From contig OY970833.1 of assembly GCA_963853835.1 (NCBI GenBank), forward strand, positions 21,484,974 to 21,548,973: DNA of 64,000 nt. The letters are read 5' to 3'. The DNA is from Calendula officinalis. Lineage: Eukaryota; Streptophyta; Magnoliopsida; Asterales; Asteraceae. The notes beneath the pieces were generated by a model. The model was given only the letters and a program-made list of their open reading frames with translations, was not told where the DNA came from and did no database searches. Position 1 is the stretch's first letter. Each line of letters begins with the position of its first letter. This document shows, piece after piece, positions 11,340-23,356 of this stretch. The translations under genes and the position numbers were made by a program.

Positions 11340-12640
11340 TTAGACCGCTCCCAATGGTTTGGCAAACTGATACCGTCAGTTGTTGCCAAATCAGCGTCAC
11401 GTTAGCTCACCCTCCAACCGACACTAAACTGACGTACCCATGCCAACAATACTGTTAGTCACAAGACTAAGTAAATAAGATTTGATGATCGATAGCTAAG
11501 AAGAATAAAATCAGCTGAAGTACGTATCTCAGCTGAAACAAGTATATGCAATAAATCTTCAGCTGAGTTAGTACTTAGCTCAAGATGTCAAGTCAAATCA
11601 GCAGCAAATTCAAGAGTGATCATTCGAAGTCTATGCCCGAAGGACAAAGACAAGAAGAAGACCACTCAGCTGATTGTGGAATCAGCTGATGGTACCCGCT
11701 GCAGATAAAGACTTAGTGGAAAATATTCTTGACACTTTGAATATTTTCCTTTCCCGCTCAAAGAAGAAGAAAACGATGAGGATCTTCTATTTCGGTAAAA
11801 GAAGATAAGTTGTCAGAACATCATCGTTTGTCCCTCCAAGCATGTATAGAGAAAGTCAACATCTTTTGTACTATCATAGTACATCTTTTCACTGTGCGTC
11901 AGAAAAGGTTACAAGAGAAGTTGACACAAAGTACAATTGGGACTATAACGTATGTAAGAGCATTTAATGTCTCCTTGGACAAGTCCACATCGACGAATAA
12001 TATGTGTACACGTCGATTAACTTGTGGACAAAGGAACATGGATCTTGGGCTATAAATAGACACGTAAATGCTTGCATTTACACACACCTTTTAGCATTCA
12101 TAGCACAAGAACATTCTCTGAGAGTTTGTTATTGTCTAGTTTTAACTTCCTCATAGTTATTACTAGGCATTTAATATCAGCTGTTAGTATCAGCTGATAT
12201 TACTCTCCTTGCATAATCTTTTTAGTTTGAGCTAGTTAAAGTGTCATTTCAAGTATAAAGTTTTAGTTAGTGTGTACTATCTATTTCCGCAAACTTTGTA
12301 CTGTATTAAGTTGTTTTAATAAACTCTTAATCATTGAAATCTTGTGTGTTCTTTATTTTTAAGTCTTTACTTAGTCGTAACGCAACACGTTTGTGTTGTT
12401 GGGAACCAACAAATACCACTTTCCTTTAATTTTTTGGGACTCACCATTACAAAACACACACACACAAAATACCCATTGGACCCACCATTTCAACCGGCGA
12501 ACCTCTCCCTCTCGTCTTCAAAGCGGCGAGGCACCAACTGGCGGGACAAATGACGGGTCCGTGCCAATGGTGCCACTTAACCGGCGGAATAGTGGCGGAA
12601 AAGAGACGCCATTGTTGGCACACATCTTAGAATACATTAT
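11340..12640. mobile_element. MITE split by a solo LTR
   Basis: The left half (11340-11452, ending ATGCCAACAATAC) and right half (12412-12640, starting AATACCACTTTCC then TTTTTTGGGACTCACCATTA) join into a unit related to the MITE at 4729-5064, where CCAACAATATCTTTT and TTTTTTGGGACCCACCATTA are contiguous. The split point carries a 5-bp target duplication. Confidence 0.55.
11453..12411 (+). repeat. Solo LTR (959 bp) with 5-bp target duplication
   Basis: It starts TGTTAGTCACAAGAC and ends GTTGGGAACCAACA, flanked by AATAC on both sides (11448-11452 and 12412-12416). A TATA box GCTATAAATAGAC sits at about 12050, and multiple CAGCTGA motifs occur. No PBS, polypurine tract or coding sequence is attached, so recombination between two LTRs is the simplest origin. 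Orientation is taken from the TATA box. Confidence 0.8.
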
Positions 12641-14640
12641 TTTTATTATTTGTTTTACTTAAAAACCATTATTCGAAGTTGAAATAGCACCCAAAGTTTA
12701 ACTGTTGCAAACAAAAAAAAAATTAACTCGTTGATATAACTAAATATCACCTTGTCATGAATACATAATTGGAAGTACCCAAGTTGTTCAATTTGTTGTT
12801 CATAAAGCTTCTTCCTTTCTAAACATTATAATGCAGCTGAAAAACATCCAAAAGTCAAACAAAAGATCAGCACAAAGGTAGACTTTTCTTGTCAAATACA
12901 AATAATATATACCAAGCACCTTGTACGCCACACACTCTTTCCTTGCTAACAGCTCAAAGAAAATTTAAAAATTATACGAAAATCAAAATGCTTAAGAAAC
13001 GGGAATCATGAAATTTCGAGCTATATTCGTCAGGTAACAAAATACCACAAACTGATCAAAATCGTTTGAACTTCAAATTTTGGAAATTATATAATCCATG
13101 TCTACTTGATCAATGAGAAAACAAACTTTACCTCATTTAGTTAAGCTAATGTAGTTACGACATTAGCTTTTGCTTAAATGTTCCAAAAACTCAGCGTAAA
13201 CATGGTGGTTTCCATAAAATCTCCCCTACGGAAAAATCAATAGAATCACAATTTTCAACACCTGTAATTTGGGGATTTAGATCTACTATCATTGAATTGA
13301 ATTCCAATTCCCAGACGCTAAAATTGAGAGTGTGTTCTAGCACCAATTTGACAGCAGCCCTATAAATCAAATTTCGGGTGACAAAAAGTGTGCAACACAA
13401 ATACACAATTATGATCAAAATTGACAGCCACACTAAGCCCAAATCACTCAAATACCTAACAGATCAAAGTTAAACAAAAGAAACTATAAAATATCATTGT
13501 TACAAACTGGATCATACATGCAACAAATTGTTTTTGATAACTGGTGTAAGAACGTCTGAAGAAAAGAGGTTAAGTGAAAATCTTATGGGGATTAAGAACT
13601 ACAAATAAAGATGGACGAATTCGAACACGATAAAACGAATGCTTCATCCAATTCATCGAGTCTAAAATTCTAACGTCGTCGTCTCTAAAACCCTGATTCG
13701 AACGTCTCTAAAAACCTAATTATAGCGTCTAAATTAATTGAAATGAACGTTAACTCCATTGAAACTGATGAGGATGATTAGGAACATCAATTATTTCGTT
13801 GAAACCATATACCAGTTATCCTAATTGAATGCCTAAATTAGTAAAATTACGAAACTATTTCATGAGGCAAAAAACACACATCCATGTCAAAAGCAGATAC
13901 CCGCGGTTGGTTTTGGTTCATCGTGAAGGATTTCTAGAAGGATAATTTTGGAGTGTTTTGATGTAACTGCTACAACTTCGGAGCATCCTCAGGAAGATTT
14001 GAGAGGGGCGTCCGGGAATTACTTAGTCCTTAATTAGCATATAATTTGGAAGTTATTTACAGAATTTAATGCATATTAATTACCACCGGTTAAAAAAGAG
14101 TAATGTAATGGGCGGGAAAAAATATGGTTGTCCAACAGAAATCTGTCACATGTCATAAAGGGTCTCTAAGAAAATGCCATGTGGCACTAAGAAGTTTGTT
14201 TTATTATAATTATAGATAGATAGATTATAGATGTACTGAACTGGCCCAATAAAAGTCGATCCATGATCCACTATATACATGATAACAGTATATAAATCTT
14301 GACCCATTTCAAATAATTGGTATAAAGTTAAGTTCGGATGATAATTTCTTTTATCTACTTATTTGATTTAATTATCACTTAAAATTCCAATTCACTCATT
14401 CTACTAAATATCATTATTTATTAACATTATAATGTTATCATTAACTATTTAATTATTATTTTACAAGTTACCTTTTATTATTAAATAAAATGTTATTATT
14501 ATTGATGACTTATTTTCTTTTTACATTAACAAAAATAAATATTGAAATGTTTACTATTTAAAAGGCTATTGAAATATCATCACTATGGGTATAATATTAA
14601 TATCACAATACTTCTAATTTTTATATTATTTTATAAAGGA
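12641..14640. other. Gene-free stretch, nothing recognised
   Basis: Short open frames exist (for example 13191-13451 on minus), but none resembles a family I know and none has convincing splice or codon context. A short segment at about 13006, ATGAAATTTCGAGC, was considered and rejected as an exon. Confidence 0.4.
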
Positions 14641-14656
14641 CATAAATATATATAAA

Positions 14657-14815
14657 GAAAGGGTTTTGTTAATGACAGCCCTTAGGGCTGTCTCTAACGT
14701 GCATAAAACGGTTGTACATTCATTGATAGAGTGGTATTCCTAAAATTCAGGGGGCGGTTTTTATTTAATTTTTTCCTTCTTATTGACAGCCCTAAGAGCT
14801 GTTATTATCATTTTC
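14657..14815. mobile_element. Small MITE related to 4195-4375
   Basis: The left end AAGGGTTTTGTTAATGACAG and the internal GACAGCCCTTAGGGCTGTC palindrome resemble the element at 4195-4375 in layout. GACAGCCCTAAGAGCTGT lies near the right end. No target duplication was identified. Confidence 0.35.
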
Positions 14816-14904
14816 TTATAAAAAATATAAGAAAGAAAAGTGTGAAAAATCAGATCTGACATAAACCAAATCTTTATTTTTTCTTTAAAAAATGAATGTT
14901 TTAA

Positions 14905-14940
14905 ATCCCGCTGCGGAGCGCGGGCCAAATAATGCTCGTT
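14905..14940. other. CCCGC...GCGGG hairpin, Helitron-like end candidate
   Basis: AATCCCGCTGCGGAGCGCGGGCC forms a short GC hairpin in AT-rich DNA. Plant Helitron 3' ends carry such a hairpin close to a CTAG-type terminus, but no clean CTRR terminus follows here. It may be an internal or decayed end. Confidence 0.25.
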
Positions 14941-15361
14941 ACTTAACAAATGACTTCAATTATTACGATACAATGACATTTTAAGATTTTTCATCCATCA
15001 TTAATCTTGATTTTAATTTGTACAAAAAATATTTAATACTAAACCCGGATTAAAAGTATGGCCGTGATACAAATAATACTCGTTTTGCTTACAAATATAA
15101 TATTTTTATTCAGTTTATTAATTAGGGAAAATTATTCATAACTAATATAATGTCTGTTTAGGTAAAAGTTTAAACATGTCAATAGTTTCAAAAATAATCA
15201 CTACTAGTGTAATTTATGAAATTAAAAATTTAAATCAAATCTCCTCCTATATATGAAGCCTAAATTTGATTTCTCTTTATCCACATGTCATTTCTCTTTA
15301 TCCACATGTTTTGTTTCGGTGTTTGTTTGTGTGGATGGCTAGATGCAGGTAAGGTGATTTG

Positions 15362-15432
15362 GTAATTTACACGTGCAAACCAACTGTTCAATGAAATGCT
15401 TGAAAGAGAAAATGTGGTAAAATTGTTCAGTC
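15362..15432 (+). pseudogene. Possible PPR gene relic
   Basis: One frame reads ANQLFNEMLERENVV and then reaches a stop. It resembles the ANxLFDEMPERNVV phrase of plant PPR proteins. Nothing else of a PPR array is visible nearby. This is a weak, motif-only call. Confidence 0.25.
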
Positions 15433-15802
15433 ATTCATAAACTTTTAAAGGTATCTCATTTAACATTTTTGTGGTCGTATAAATAATGAGTATAAACAAA
15501 TGCTTGGGTGGACATGGTCACGCAACTGATGCATCTCAAGTTGAAGATTCTTACTTTGAGATTCTTTGTTCAATTTTATGGAGGTAAATTTTACTAGGAA
15601 AAAAACTTAGGTTTATATATGGTAATACTAAATACTAATACTCTTATTTTAAATGTTCTTGTCTCCATCTTGATTAAAATTGATATATATTTCAATTTTG
15701 TTTTGCACATCAAAGAGAAAGTTTAGGCACTCATATAATAACCATTTTAATGGCTTTCCTGATACACTTGACAAGGAAGATGCTAAAATTTTAGGTTAAT
15801 AA

Positions 15803-15830
15803 TCTATCTATATATTAAAAGAAAAGAATT
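15803..15830 (+). other. Candidate Helitron 5' terminus
   Basis: TCTATCTATATATTAAAAGA following an A resembles plant Helitron 5' ends (TCTATAT...AAAAG). No matching hairpin plus CTAG 3' end was found downstream, so the extent of any element is unknown. Confidence 0.3.
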
Positions 15831-17859
15831 TTGAATTTCACCACGTCATACTATCCATGTCATTGCTGACATGTCGTTCTACCTCCAGTTATAAGCTGAC
15901 ACACGGGAATCTTAATTCACGTGTGGGAATTTAATGCATAACTAACTGATCGGTTTTGTAGGAACTGCACCACACGATTTAATATTTCAAAATATGAAAT
16001 TTGAATGTGCAGTTTAAACTGTTAGAAAACCAGTTAACCAAATTATGAAGGTGCCTTGATTCTCCTCCGTTGGTTATTCATATACCAATTACACGTAGGT
16101 GATACACAACATTCTATATATCGTTCGGTTACTGAAATTGATATCTGAAGTAATTATAATTTGTATAACTGTTTGCGATCAGTAGTTTTCTTTCATTAGT
16201 TTAAATTAGAGTTGTTTACCCACCTCATAAATTGTAGAAAGAGATTTGAGATTTAGCCACCTCATAAATTATTATTACTATTTTTTATTTTATTTGTTGC
16301 AGTTGGTGCAATAGGATTTTACCTATCTAAACAACTTGTGTTTTGCAAGAGAAAGAATTGTGTATTCTGTGTATCCAAATGACCTATTAAGGTACAATTA
16401 TTAAGTTTTTATCACTGTGTACAAGGATAAAAAAAAATTTGTAGCAAAATTTAGAAAATTATGTTGTAGTAGTAGTATGTAACAGAAGATGAATTGGGGA
16501 AACAGAATTCAAAGGTGAAAATAGCTTACTTAAATCCAATGTTGTTGCTAGATCGTAGCAAATGATTTGATATTCAATTTTGTTAAAAACATTGTCTCAG
16601 ATTCAGTTGTTTATCTAAAAAATCCACACGTGGGTCAAACGGGTCAAATCGATTGTAGTCCACCTGTTTTGGCCACCTTTACTTAAGTATTCATATTTGT
16701 TGATTTCAACATTTACCCAACCCTTTCTAGATTTGGAGGAATGAACAATGAAACATAATCTCAAGCTATAAAGGACAATAACTCAATAAGTTCAATAATC
16801 AGAAACCTAGCGATTTGAGTGAGTTTTTGTTGCAATTCAGTTAATGATTTTCTTGTCTCTTAGAAAAAAGATTACATGTTATTGGATATTGTAATGAATC
16901 AAACAAATGATTCATTTGAGCCGTTTCATTATTAGATAAACTACATATTTAGGGGTTTATAATGTATATTGTATTGCACGAATTGCATAAAAGGGTAATA
17001 TAGTTTGGTCATATTTATGTTTTGGAGAGTATAGTATTTGTTTTCACTCTAAAAATGATCCAACTTTAAAGCTTTTTGATAAAATGAATCAAACTTATAA
17101 CATTTTATTTATATTGTTTGGATTGTGTGCCATCTTGATTCCTTTTACCATTACTTCCAGTATTATGTATTCAGGTCAATATTGACGATTAGACTGATGA
17201 TTGGCTTATTTATGAGTGGGAAAATAGTTGATCATTTAAAAAAAGGTAATATTACTACAACTCACTTCAATATTCTATACTAGAATTAAACCAAAAATTT
17301 GGTTCATTGAATTTTTATTAAGCTATAATTTTTGCATTCAATATAAACACGTGTAGATGCAGAAATAACATCAGCAATATTATTAAAATTTGTTTGTTTT
17401 TTCATAACCGATTTTGCAAAATCAAGAATATGCCCGTTTGACCACATCGCTAATTGAATCGAAATCGTCTACATGGGCCACCACAAACAATTCGCATATA
17501 AATCATAATTTAACTTTTATGAATTTTCTCCTTTGTTTAACTTTTAAATCTTTTGTACATAATATTTTTTTGATATCCATTTGGTGCATAAGTCATTTAT
17601 CAGGGCATCAGGCCAGTGAGTCTCAAGCGGCTTCCTAATTTTAGTTGCTAGAATCAATATCTATTTTTCAATCTTTTTTAGTTTGTTGCTCCTTGATTAT
17701 TAAGGTATGCCACATACTTTTATGTTATTAATTACTATTTGTTAGGTGGTAAAATGAGCTGGTCAGGGTTGGGTTGAAATGTGATACGAATCAAATTAAT
17801 AACAGAAAAGTAAACTAATAAATCAGTTGAATGTGACTGATCTTTTTATTAAACTAATA
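15831..17859. other. AT-rich gene-free stretch
   Basis: Several short frames are preceded by CAG-like acceptors (for example around 16303 and 17414), but none could be assigned to a family or joined into a gene. Confidence 0.35.
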
Positions 17860-18170
17860 CTTCTTCCGATTCCGATTCAAAATAAATGATACACTTTTTT
17901 CTGGGTGATTCAAAATAAGTGATACACTTTAAAAATGATCTTATTTGGCAAAAAAAAAGTAAGACTCTCACCCACTAACTCTCTACTTTAACAAAGTGAA
18001 ATGACTCTTTTACCCTTTACTTTTAAACATTATTAACCTCACTTTATTAAAAAAATATGGGACTCATTCCCCATTAACCATCCAATTAATCTAATTTATC
18101 TATCATTATAATCTTTTGCCTCAAAAACCATGAAACCCAAAGTGTATCACTTATTTTAAATCGGAGGAAG
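17860..18170. mobile_element. Stowaway-like MITE, CTTCCTCCGATTTAAAATAAGTG family
   Basis: TA flanks both ends. The left end CTTCTTCCGATTCCGATTC and right end TTATTTTAAATCGGAGGAAG are inverted. Internal AGTGATACACTTT recurs at both ends. At least four members lie in the window (22256, 45359 and 54429 as well), and their interiors align in order. Confidence 0.75.
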
Positions 18171-18508
18171 TATGCAGAATTTAAAGAACAAAATTAAACC
18201 GAATTCTTGAATAAATTCTTCTATTGGTTCGGTCCTCTTTTATAGAGAGAAGAAAAACCGATTCCCAGCAATCCTAATAAAATAATAACTCTAATAAATC
18301 CTAACAATATAAGTCCTAATAATAAGATAAGTCTTATATGAGTTATATCTCTCTCGAAACATGCTTGTCATTCGGGCCAGTATGTAATATAGTATAAACT
18401 TAAAGGGTCATTTATGTAACTTAAAGGGTTATTCGGCTAGCTATAGCATCAAATATGCGGACCAGTTAGAAACCAGGAAAATCAGCCGCTGTGCCTGTGG
18501 ATTCTCCT

Positions 18509-18523
18509 AAACCCTAACCCTAA
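18509..18523 (+). promoter_or_regulatory. Telo-box upstream of the REI1-like gene
   Basis: AAACCCTAACCCTAA lies about 130 bases before the start codon. Telo-boxes (AAACCCTAA) are known in promoters of plant ribosomal-protein and ribosome-biogenesis genes, which fits this gene's role. Function here is inferred from motif and position. Confidence 0.5.
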
Positions 18524-18653
18524 AAAAAATCCCCAATTCAATAGATCAAGGTCAGGTCGTCTTTGCCGCCGACTGCCACCCGCCGACGTTTGAACACTTT
18601 CATATAATTCTATAAAATCCCTCTTTCCCGTATCTCTTCTATCTCTACAAAAA

Positions 18654-21129
18654 ATGTCAGGGCTTACATGTAACGCCTGCAACAAAGAATTCATAGATGA
18701 AAATGATCAGAAATCTCATTACAAGTCCGAATGGCACCGTTACAATCTCAAACGCAAGGTAACAACTATTCTATTTATAAATGTTGTTATTTGATTGGAT
18801 TTTAGGGTTTTAATTTTGTATTTGTGCTCTTTTGGTTAACCTAACTGTTATTACACTGGTTGATGAATTGAAATCATCGTGAACGTGGTAAAATTTGGTT
18901 GATTGTATTGTAAGATAAAATTTTTGAATTATTGGGATGTTCTACTGTTAGGATTCGTACGTATCTTTTATCGGGATTATTTGTGTTTTTGAGCTCAACT
19001 CTTTTGCATCAATCCGTCAAAAATTATGATTTGGTTTGAGATAGCTGTTCCTCTTTTAATTACTTGTTGATGCAGAATTTAGAAATTGATGTTAATTGCG
19101 GAATAGAGCTGGTAGGTTTTGATGTGGATATGGTAGAATTTGTTTCACTGATGATCAAAGAACTATGTACAATTTCATTATATCTAAGAGACATATCTGA
19201 TATTTAACCAATTTGGTATTTGAGCTCAAGTTTTTCAAATTTACATGAACTAAGTTATGACTTTTGTTGCATTCAGATAAATTTGTTAGTTTCCTGTTGT
19301 ATTATACTGATATTTGTTAGTTTCATATAAAAAACAATTCAGGTTAACTATGAATTTCAATTCCTTTATAGTTTCTGTTAATGTTTTCTATTGCACATGT
19401 TAATAACTCATATATATATTTTAAAAAAAATCAGATTGCAGGGGTTCCAGGAGTAACAGAACCTCTTTTCATAGCTAGACAATCCACACTTGCTGAAGAA
19501 AAGAGCAAACTAAATGGCCCACCTATGCTGTACAGCTGTCGCCTATGTGGCAAAGGTTACAGAAGTGCCAAAGCTCACGCACAACACCTGAAATCCAAAA
19601 CTCACACAATTCGGGCTTCTCAAATGGGCCATGAAGATGAGGATAATAATGCAATAATAAAACCACTTCCAACACGTGCGGTTAAGAAATCAAACCAACA
19701 AAATGAGGAATCTGATGAAGAAAGTGATGAATGGGTGGAGGTTACTGAGAATGATGACATGGCTGCTGACATGGCGAATGATGACGACGATAGTGATGAC
19801 GATGATGATGACATGGATGAAGATGAAGATGAGGTGGACCCAACTTCTTGCTTTATGTGTGATAAAGAGCATAAAAGTATTGAAAGCTGTATGGTTCATC
19901 TGCATAAAAATCACGGGTTTTTTATACCTGATATTGAATATTTGAAAGATCCTAGTGGCCTTCTCACCTATCTTGGACTTAAGGTACATGCTTTTCCACT
20001 TGTTAGTTGACTTTCTTACATGATAATTAGAGTAAATTACACAAATGGTCCTTTAGGTTTGTACCATATTACATATTTGGTCCTTTAGTTTCATAAATTA
20101 CACTGATGGTCCTTATTTATGAAACTATTGACACGTTTGGTCCTTTACCTAAACAGACGTCTATTTTTCCCATCAAGTATGGTCATGTTTTTTTGCACGA
20201 GGGGGTAAATCTGTCCTTTTCCCTTTCCCTTCACCAATTTGAAACCCATAAAAACCCATTTGTTTGACGGGAAAAGTTAAGGTGTGTTTAGGTAAATGAC
20301 CAAACGTGTCAATAGTTTTAGAAATAATGACTACTAGTGTAATTTATGAAACTAAAGGACCAAATATGTAATATGGTACAAACCTAAAGGACCATTTGTG
20401 TAATTTACTCTGATAATTACAGTTTTGTGATTTTTTGTACAGGTCAGGTGTGATTTCATATGCTTGTATTGCAACAGTAACTGCCAACCATTCAACAGTC
20501 TAGAAGCAGTTAGGAAGCACATGACTGCAAAAAGTCACTGTAAAGTGCACTATGGTGATGATGATGAAGAAGAAGAAGCTGAACTAGAAGAGTTTTATGA
20601 TTATAGCTGCAGGTTTATGGTTATATTCATTTACACCTATAATATTTAATAAAAATAATAAATAATATGTTTTAATCCTCATTTAAAATTACAGTTATGT
20701 GGATGCAAATGGTGATCAGTTGGTTTCAGCAGATGATTCAAACAGTGGTACAGAACTTGGTAGTGGTGGGTCAGAGCTGATCATAACAAGAGTCAAAGAT
20801 GATACAATTTCAACAAAAGCAATCGGTTCACGTGAATATTTAAGATATTATCATCAAAAACCTCGTCCATCTGCAAATGATGTTCCAATGACAGCTGTAC
20901 TGGCTGCAAGGTAAACAACCAGTTTTGGCCATTTTGTTGACACTGGTTTGACCATTTTGACCATTTCAGGTATAGGAGTATGGGTTTGTCTACGGTGCAG
21001 TCCAAGGAGAATATGGTGAGGATGAAGGTGATGAAGCAGATGAACAGGTCAGGGGTTGATTTTATGCGTTCCAAAATGGGTATGAAAAGTAATGTCATCC
21101 GGAACCTTCCGAAGAATGTTACGCATTGA
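18654..21129 (+). CDS. REIL: REI1-like cytoplasmic 60S subunit biogenesis factor (C2H2 zinc finger), 5 exons
   Basis: Exons 18654-18758, 19435-19983, 20443-20612, 20695-20910 and 20970-21129 join in frame with GT-AG junctions to a 399-residue protein, close to the about 400 residues usual for plant REI1-like proteins. Zinc finger 1 is C6/C9/H22/H28 (TCNACNKEF...KSEWH); finger 2 is C70/C73/H86/H92. A long D/E tract follows. A third finger begins CFMCDKEHKSIESC, and a fourth lies in exon 3 (CLYCNSNCQPF...MTAKSH). The C-terminus is basic and ends NLPKNVTH. In yeast, Rei1 acts in the cytoplasm on late pre-60S particles to release and recycle Arx1; plant REIL proteins are linked to 60S maturation in the cold. 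The third intron holds a MITE that leaves the splice sites intact. A frame reading through intron 1 from 19381 is not the true start. Confidence 0.9.
20030..20410. mobile_element. Mutator-type MITE in a REI1 intron, 9-bp target duplication
   Basis: The 9-mer TGATAATTA flanks it exactly (20021-20029 and 20411-20419). The ends GAGTAAATTACACAAATGG and CCATTTGTGTAATTTACTC are perfect inverted repeats, and the inverted similarity (TGGTCCTTTAG, TTTGGTCC) extends far inward. A 9-bp duplication fits Mutator-like elements. No transposase is present. It lies in the intron between exons 2 and 3. Confidence 0.85.
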
Positions 21130-21243
21130 GATTTCTTGTTTTTATTTTTTTACATTTTTAATATTATTAACTATCGCGCTTTCGAAGGTTTGGATTGGTT
21201 TTGATTGTGAATTCGCTTCTATCTGCTATATATTGTAGTGTTT

Positions 21244-21632
21244 TAAAACCCGGGTTCGACCGGCCGGTCTGACAGGTCGACCGGGAAATGGAAATATGCC
21301 GAGCCGAATCGAGCGGTTTAAAGTCCATTTATGAACCGCTTCGAACCGGCCCTGGTCGGACCGGCCGGTCGGACCCGGGTTTTTATAATTTTGGTAAATT
21401 TTTTATAATTTTTTGTTAGAAAAATAGTTTTTGTAATTTTGAGATTTTTATAATATTTGTTTTGTAATTTTTTTAGGAATTTGTTGCATTTATATACCTT
21501 TTACATAACTAATTTAACATATATATTTAATAGCATTGTAATCTGGTTCAACTCGCCGGTTGAATCGGTCCAACCGGTTGGACTGTTTTTAGAGTATCGC
21601 ATGGTCCGATTAAAAATCCGGGTTTTAAAACA
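21244..21632. mobile_element. Inverted-repeat element, GTTTTAAAACCCGG family
   Basis: The left end GTGTTTTAAAACCCGGGTTC and right end ATCCGGGTTTTAAAACAT are inverted. Both arms have GACCGGCCGGTC-type GC palindromes and the interior is AT-rich. I could not find a clean target duplication. The element begins just downstream of the REI1 coding end. Confidence 0.55.
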
Positions 21633-22255
21633 TTGATACTGTATACACATTATTAGTCAGCGGTTTCTGTTTTTCTTGAATTTTTTTACTACATGGGCTA
21701 ATGTTTTACTCACATTGGTTGTATAAACTAATGCTGAGCGGATATGCAAACATGGTAACAAGTTAAGTTAAAATTATGTAGGCGACAATTAGTGGCTTCT
21801 CGTATCCTATGCATTGGCGAGACAAACACAAATAATAGTCCCTAAGTCCAAATAATGCATAAATGGAATGAGTCAATGTGTAAAGGCCATAAGCAAAAGA
21901 TATGACAAAGGAAGATCATTGATTGGTGAAATGGACCTACACTATTATATTAGAGCTTTGGTATGAGATAGATACACGAAAACGTAACATAATAGGGCTA
22001 ACGAAAAGCTAATAAAAGTGAACTAAAGTGATGTTACAATCTTACATCACCCAAAATTTGGATTGGATTGTAGTTTATAAGTTTAGGCGTCCTCTCCTCT
22101 TTTAAGTTAGCTTTTAGAAGTGAATTACACCTAGATTATGACATGATACAAACATAGTATAAGATATGAGATGTGATTCTTACTAAACAACTTTTATCCA
22201 TACAGAGTAATTTCATCCAAATGGACAATCATACCCTTCCTTTCTTTTTATCATA

Positions 22256-22567
22256 CTTCCTCTGATTCAAAATAAGTGACACGCTTTGGGTTTCACGGTT
22301 TTTGAGGTAAAAGATTACAATGATGATTAAATTAGATTAATTGGATGGTTACTGAGGAATGGATTCCAAACATTTTGAATAAAGTGAGGTTAATGATGTT
22401 TAAAAGTAAAAGTAAGGGTAAATGAGTCATTTACTTTGTTAAAGTAGATAGTTAGTAGGTGTAGGTCCCACTATTTTTTGCCAAATAAGGTAATTTTTCA
22501 AAGTGTGTCATTTATTTTGAATCACCCTAAAAATGAAAGTGTGCCGCTTATTTTGAATTGGAGGAAG
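22256..22567. mobile_element. Stowaway-like MITE
   Basis: Ends CTTCCTCTGATTCAAAATAA and TTATTTTGAATTGGAGGAAG are inverted and TA-flanked. Same family as 17860, 45359 and 54429. The interior has the shared TTTCACGGTTTTTGAGG and TTAATGATGTTTAAAAG phrases. Confidence 0.75.
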
Positions 22568-23356
22568 TATTTTGCTTTTCACACCTCCCACTAAGGGTAT
22601 GATTGTACAATCACCTCTCATAAGATATGTTCGTGACAGATGTTGAAACTTTGACCGGTATTAATCCTTGAAACTTTGACTGGTATTAATCCGACCAAAA
22701 GCTAAATCTTAGGGCATGGATGAGATGAGAGAGTGACACCAATTGAAGATAAAGGATGGAATTATATGAGGTGCGTGTGGTGTTAGATTGTGAGATATTA
22801 GAAGATATTTGGATCGATGACTAACTGCATAAGGAGATGTGTGGTTGACAAAACTCAGCTAAATCGGTTAAAAAAACTCAAAAGTGTACATTAGATCGAT
22901 CCTAAGGTCATCTCTAACCATACATTCTATAAATCTCACTCTATCTCTATTAATAGTGGGTTGATTTCCCTATAAACAAAGTATAAACTTCAGTTATACA
23001 CTTTATCCTTTCATTCAAAACTAGATGAACCCATATTCCACTAAATAACATTTTTAAAATTTATGGGATCCATTGATAGAGTATGGTTGGAGTGCTCTAA
23101 TAATGACTAATGATGTAATCCATTTAAAACACTACGGTTTCCAATTTGCTAGAAAAAGATCGGCCATAGAATACATAATTATTGGCCACCGCGTTTTATC
23201 TAACCAATACTCGACATTTGGTTGAACAAGCGTTGTGACTACACACCGTGTGAGTAGGCCGGTTTTATGAAGTCTAACATTAGACCTCTAGATGTAAACA
23301 CAATAGCATAATTTGACATGAGAGTTATAATCCATAAGATACTTTAAACAATATCT

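Noticed and set aside
13000..13035. ATGAAATTTCGAGCTATATT... before a GT, like the first exon of a HUS1-type gene
   Set aside because: Only about six residues agree with what I recall of the family, and no further exon follows.
13191..13451. 86-codon minus-strand frame with a hydrophobic start
   Set aside because: No family resemblance, no splice partner and AT-rich context; chance frame is likely.
19381..20010. 209-codon frame as the REI1 start
   Set aside because: It reads from intron 1 through exon 2 into the next intron; the true start is in exon 1 at 18654, which carries zinc finger 1.
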